6,293 nucleotides of DNA from JBIOJM01 sp044450785 (GTDB lineage: Bacteria; Planctomycetota; Planctomycetia; Isosphaerales; Isosphaeraceae): positions 1 through 6,293 of the forward strand of contig JBIOJM010000464.1 of assembly GCA_044450785.1 (NCBI GenBank). Reading direction: 5' to 3'. The notes under the pieces are model-generated. The model did no database searches and was not told the DNA's origin. It was given only the letters and a program-made list of their open reading frames with translations. The first letter of the stretch is position 1. Each line of letters starts with the position of its first letter. A program made the position numbers and the translations under genes. Shown piece after piece: positions 6,110 through 6,293 of this stretch.

Positions 6110-6163
6110 AATCCAGTCCCCGGACCAGTCCCGCTTTCCCAATCCAGTCCCGCTTTCCCAATC
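6095..6163 (+). repeat. Three copies of a 19-nt direct repeat
   Basis: CAGTCCCGCTTTCCCAATC occurs exactly at 6095-6113, 6126-6144 and 6145-6163. The last two abut; the first two are separated by 12 nt, and GGAC precedes copies one and two, giving a longer 31-nt period there. The unit is the same sequence as the right arm of the inverted repeat, so the array looks like slippage or re-duplication of that arm. Confidence 0.85.
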
Positions 6164-6293
6164 CACCTCGACGCCTCATCGACTCGCCGTCTCCGCCAAC
6201 ATTCCGCACGAATCTGCGAAAATTGATGCAACTCGCCTCCCCGTTCTCTAGATCATATAGGTGTAAAGCTCTAACGCGCAGCATGCGCAACCA
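6164..6293. other. Unassigned sequence at the window end
   Basis: These 130 nt hold no gene I recognise. The - strand frame entering here (starting at 6290) is a chance extension of the dehydrogenase remnant and has no family signature. A small GCGCA/TGCGC hairpin lies at 6276-6288. The composition is less GC-rich than the genes. Confidence 0.5.

Noticed and set aside
6095..6163. Direct repeats as a possible CRISPR array
   Set aside because: Two of the three 19-nt units abut with no spacer, the other gap is only 12 nt, and no cas gene is present.
5616..6251. 211-residue + strand open frame over the remnant and repeats
   Set aside because: It starts inside the membrane-protein gene in another frame and reads the antisense of the dehydrogenase fragment; its tail is translated repeat DNA.
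6276..6288. GCGCA/TGCGC hairpin near the window end
   Set aside because: Five base pairs with a 3-nt loop is common by chance in GC-rich DNA, and the window ends too soon to see context.

Overview
The window is GC-rich and reads like a planctomycete chromosome, probably a soil or freshwater lineage or a metagenome-assembled genome. Two families point that way. One is a multi-pass membrane protein carrying an STN-like domain, in a style I associate with planctomycetes. The other is a fragment of the Pirellula/Verrucomicrobium-type 'membrane-bound dehydrogenase' N-terminal family (Piru_Ver_Nterm type). These are family memories, not searches, so the taxonomic call is an inference.

Layout. Positions 1-2853 hold three tightly packed + strand genes: the C-terminal half of a BKACE (DUF849) beta-keto-acid cleavage enzyme (1-432), a TIM-barrel sugar phosphate isomerase/epimerase-like protein (401-1240), and a 538-residue ankyrin-repeat protein (1237-2853). 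The first pair overlaps by 32 nt and the second by 4 nt (ATGA), so translation is probably coupled. Positions 2854-3189 are non-coding and almost filled by a large nested inverted-repeat element (about 2882-3170) with three pairs of GC-rich palindromes. A zinc-type medium-chain alcohol dehydrogenase follows (3190-4224). It lacks three of the four Cys of the usual structural-zinc lobe. After a 162-nt gap comes a 435-residue membrane protein (4387-5694), built from two copies of the same membrane unit, with an STN-like extracytoplasmic domain inserted in the second copy.

The last 600 nt are decayed. A convergent - strand remnant of a Piru_Ver_Nterm-type dehydrogenase (5709-6020) is cut at both ends. 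Its 5' end runs into a repeat cluster (6023-6163) with an inverted repeat and three copies of a 19-nt unit. Nothing recognisable lies from 6164 to the end.

How the genes may work together: BKACE, the TIM-barrel protein and the dehydrogenase fit a small catabolic set acting on keto acids or sugar-derived compounds. The coupled cytoplasmic ankyrin protein would be a non-enzymatic partner of unknown role. Substrates cannot be read from the sequence. I see no CRISPR array, rRNA, tRNA or defence system. The points most worth a second look are the nested repeat element, the duplicated membrane protein with its inserted domain, and the ankyrin protein in a catabolic operon.
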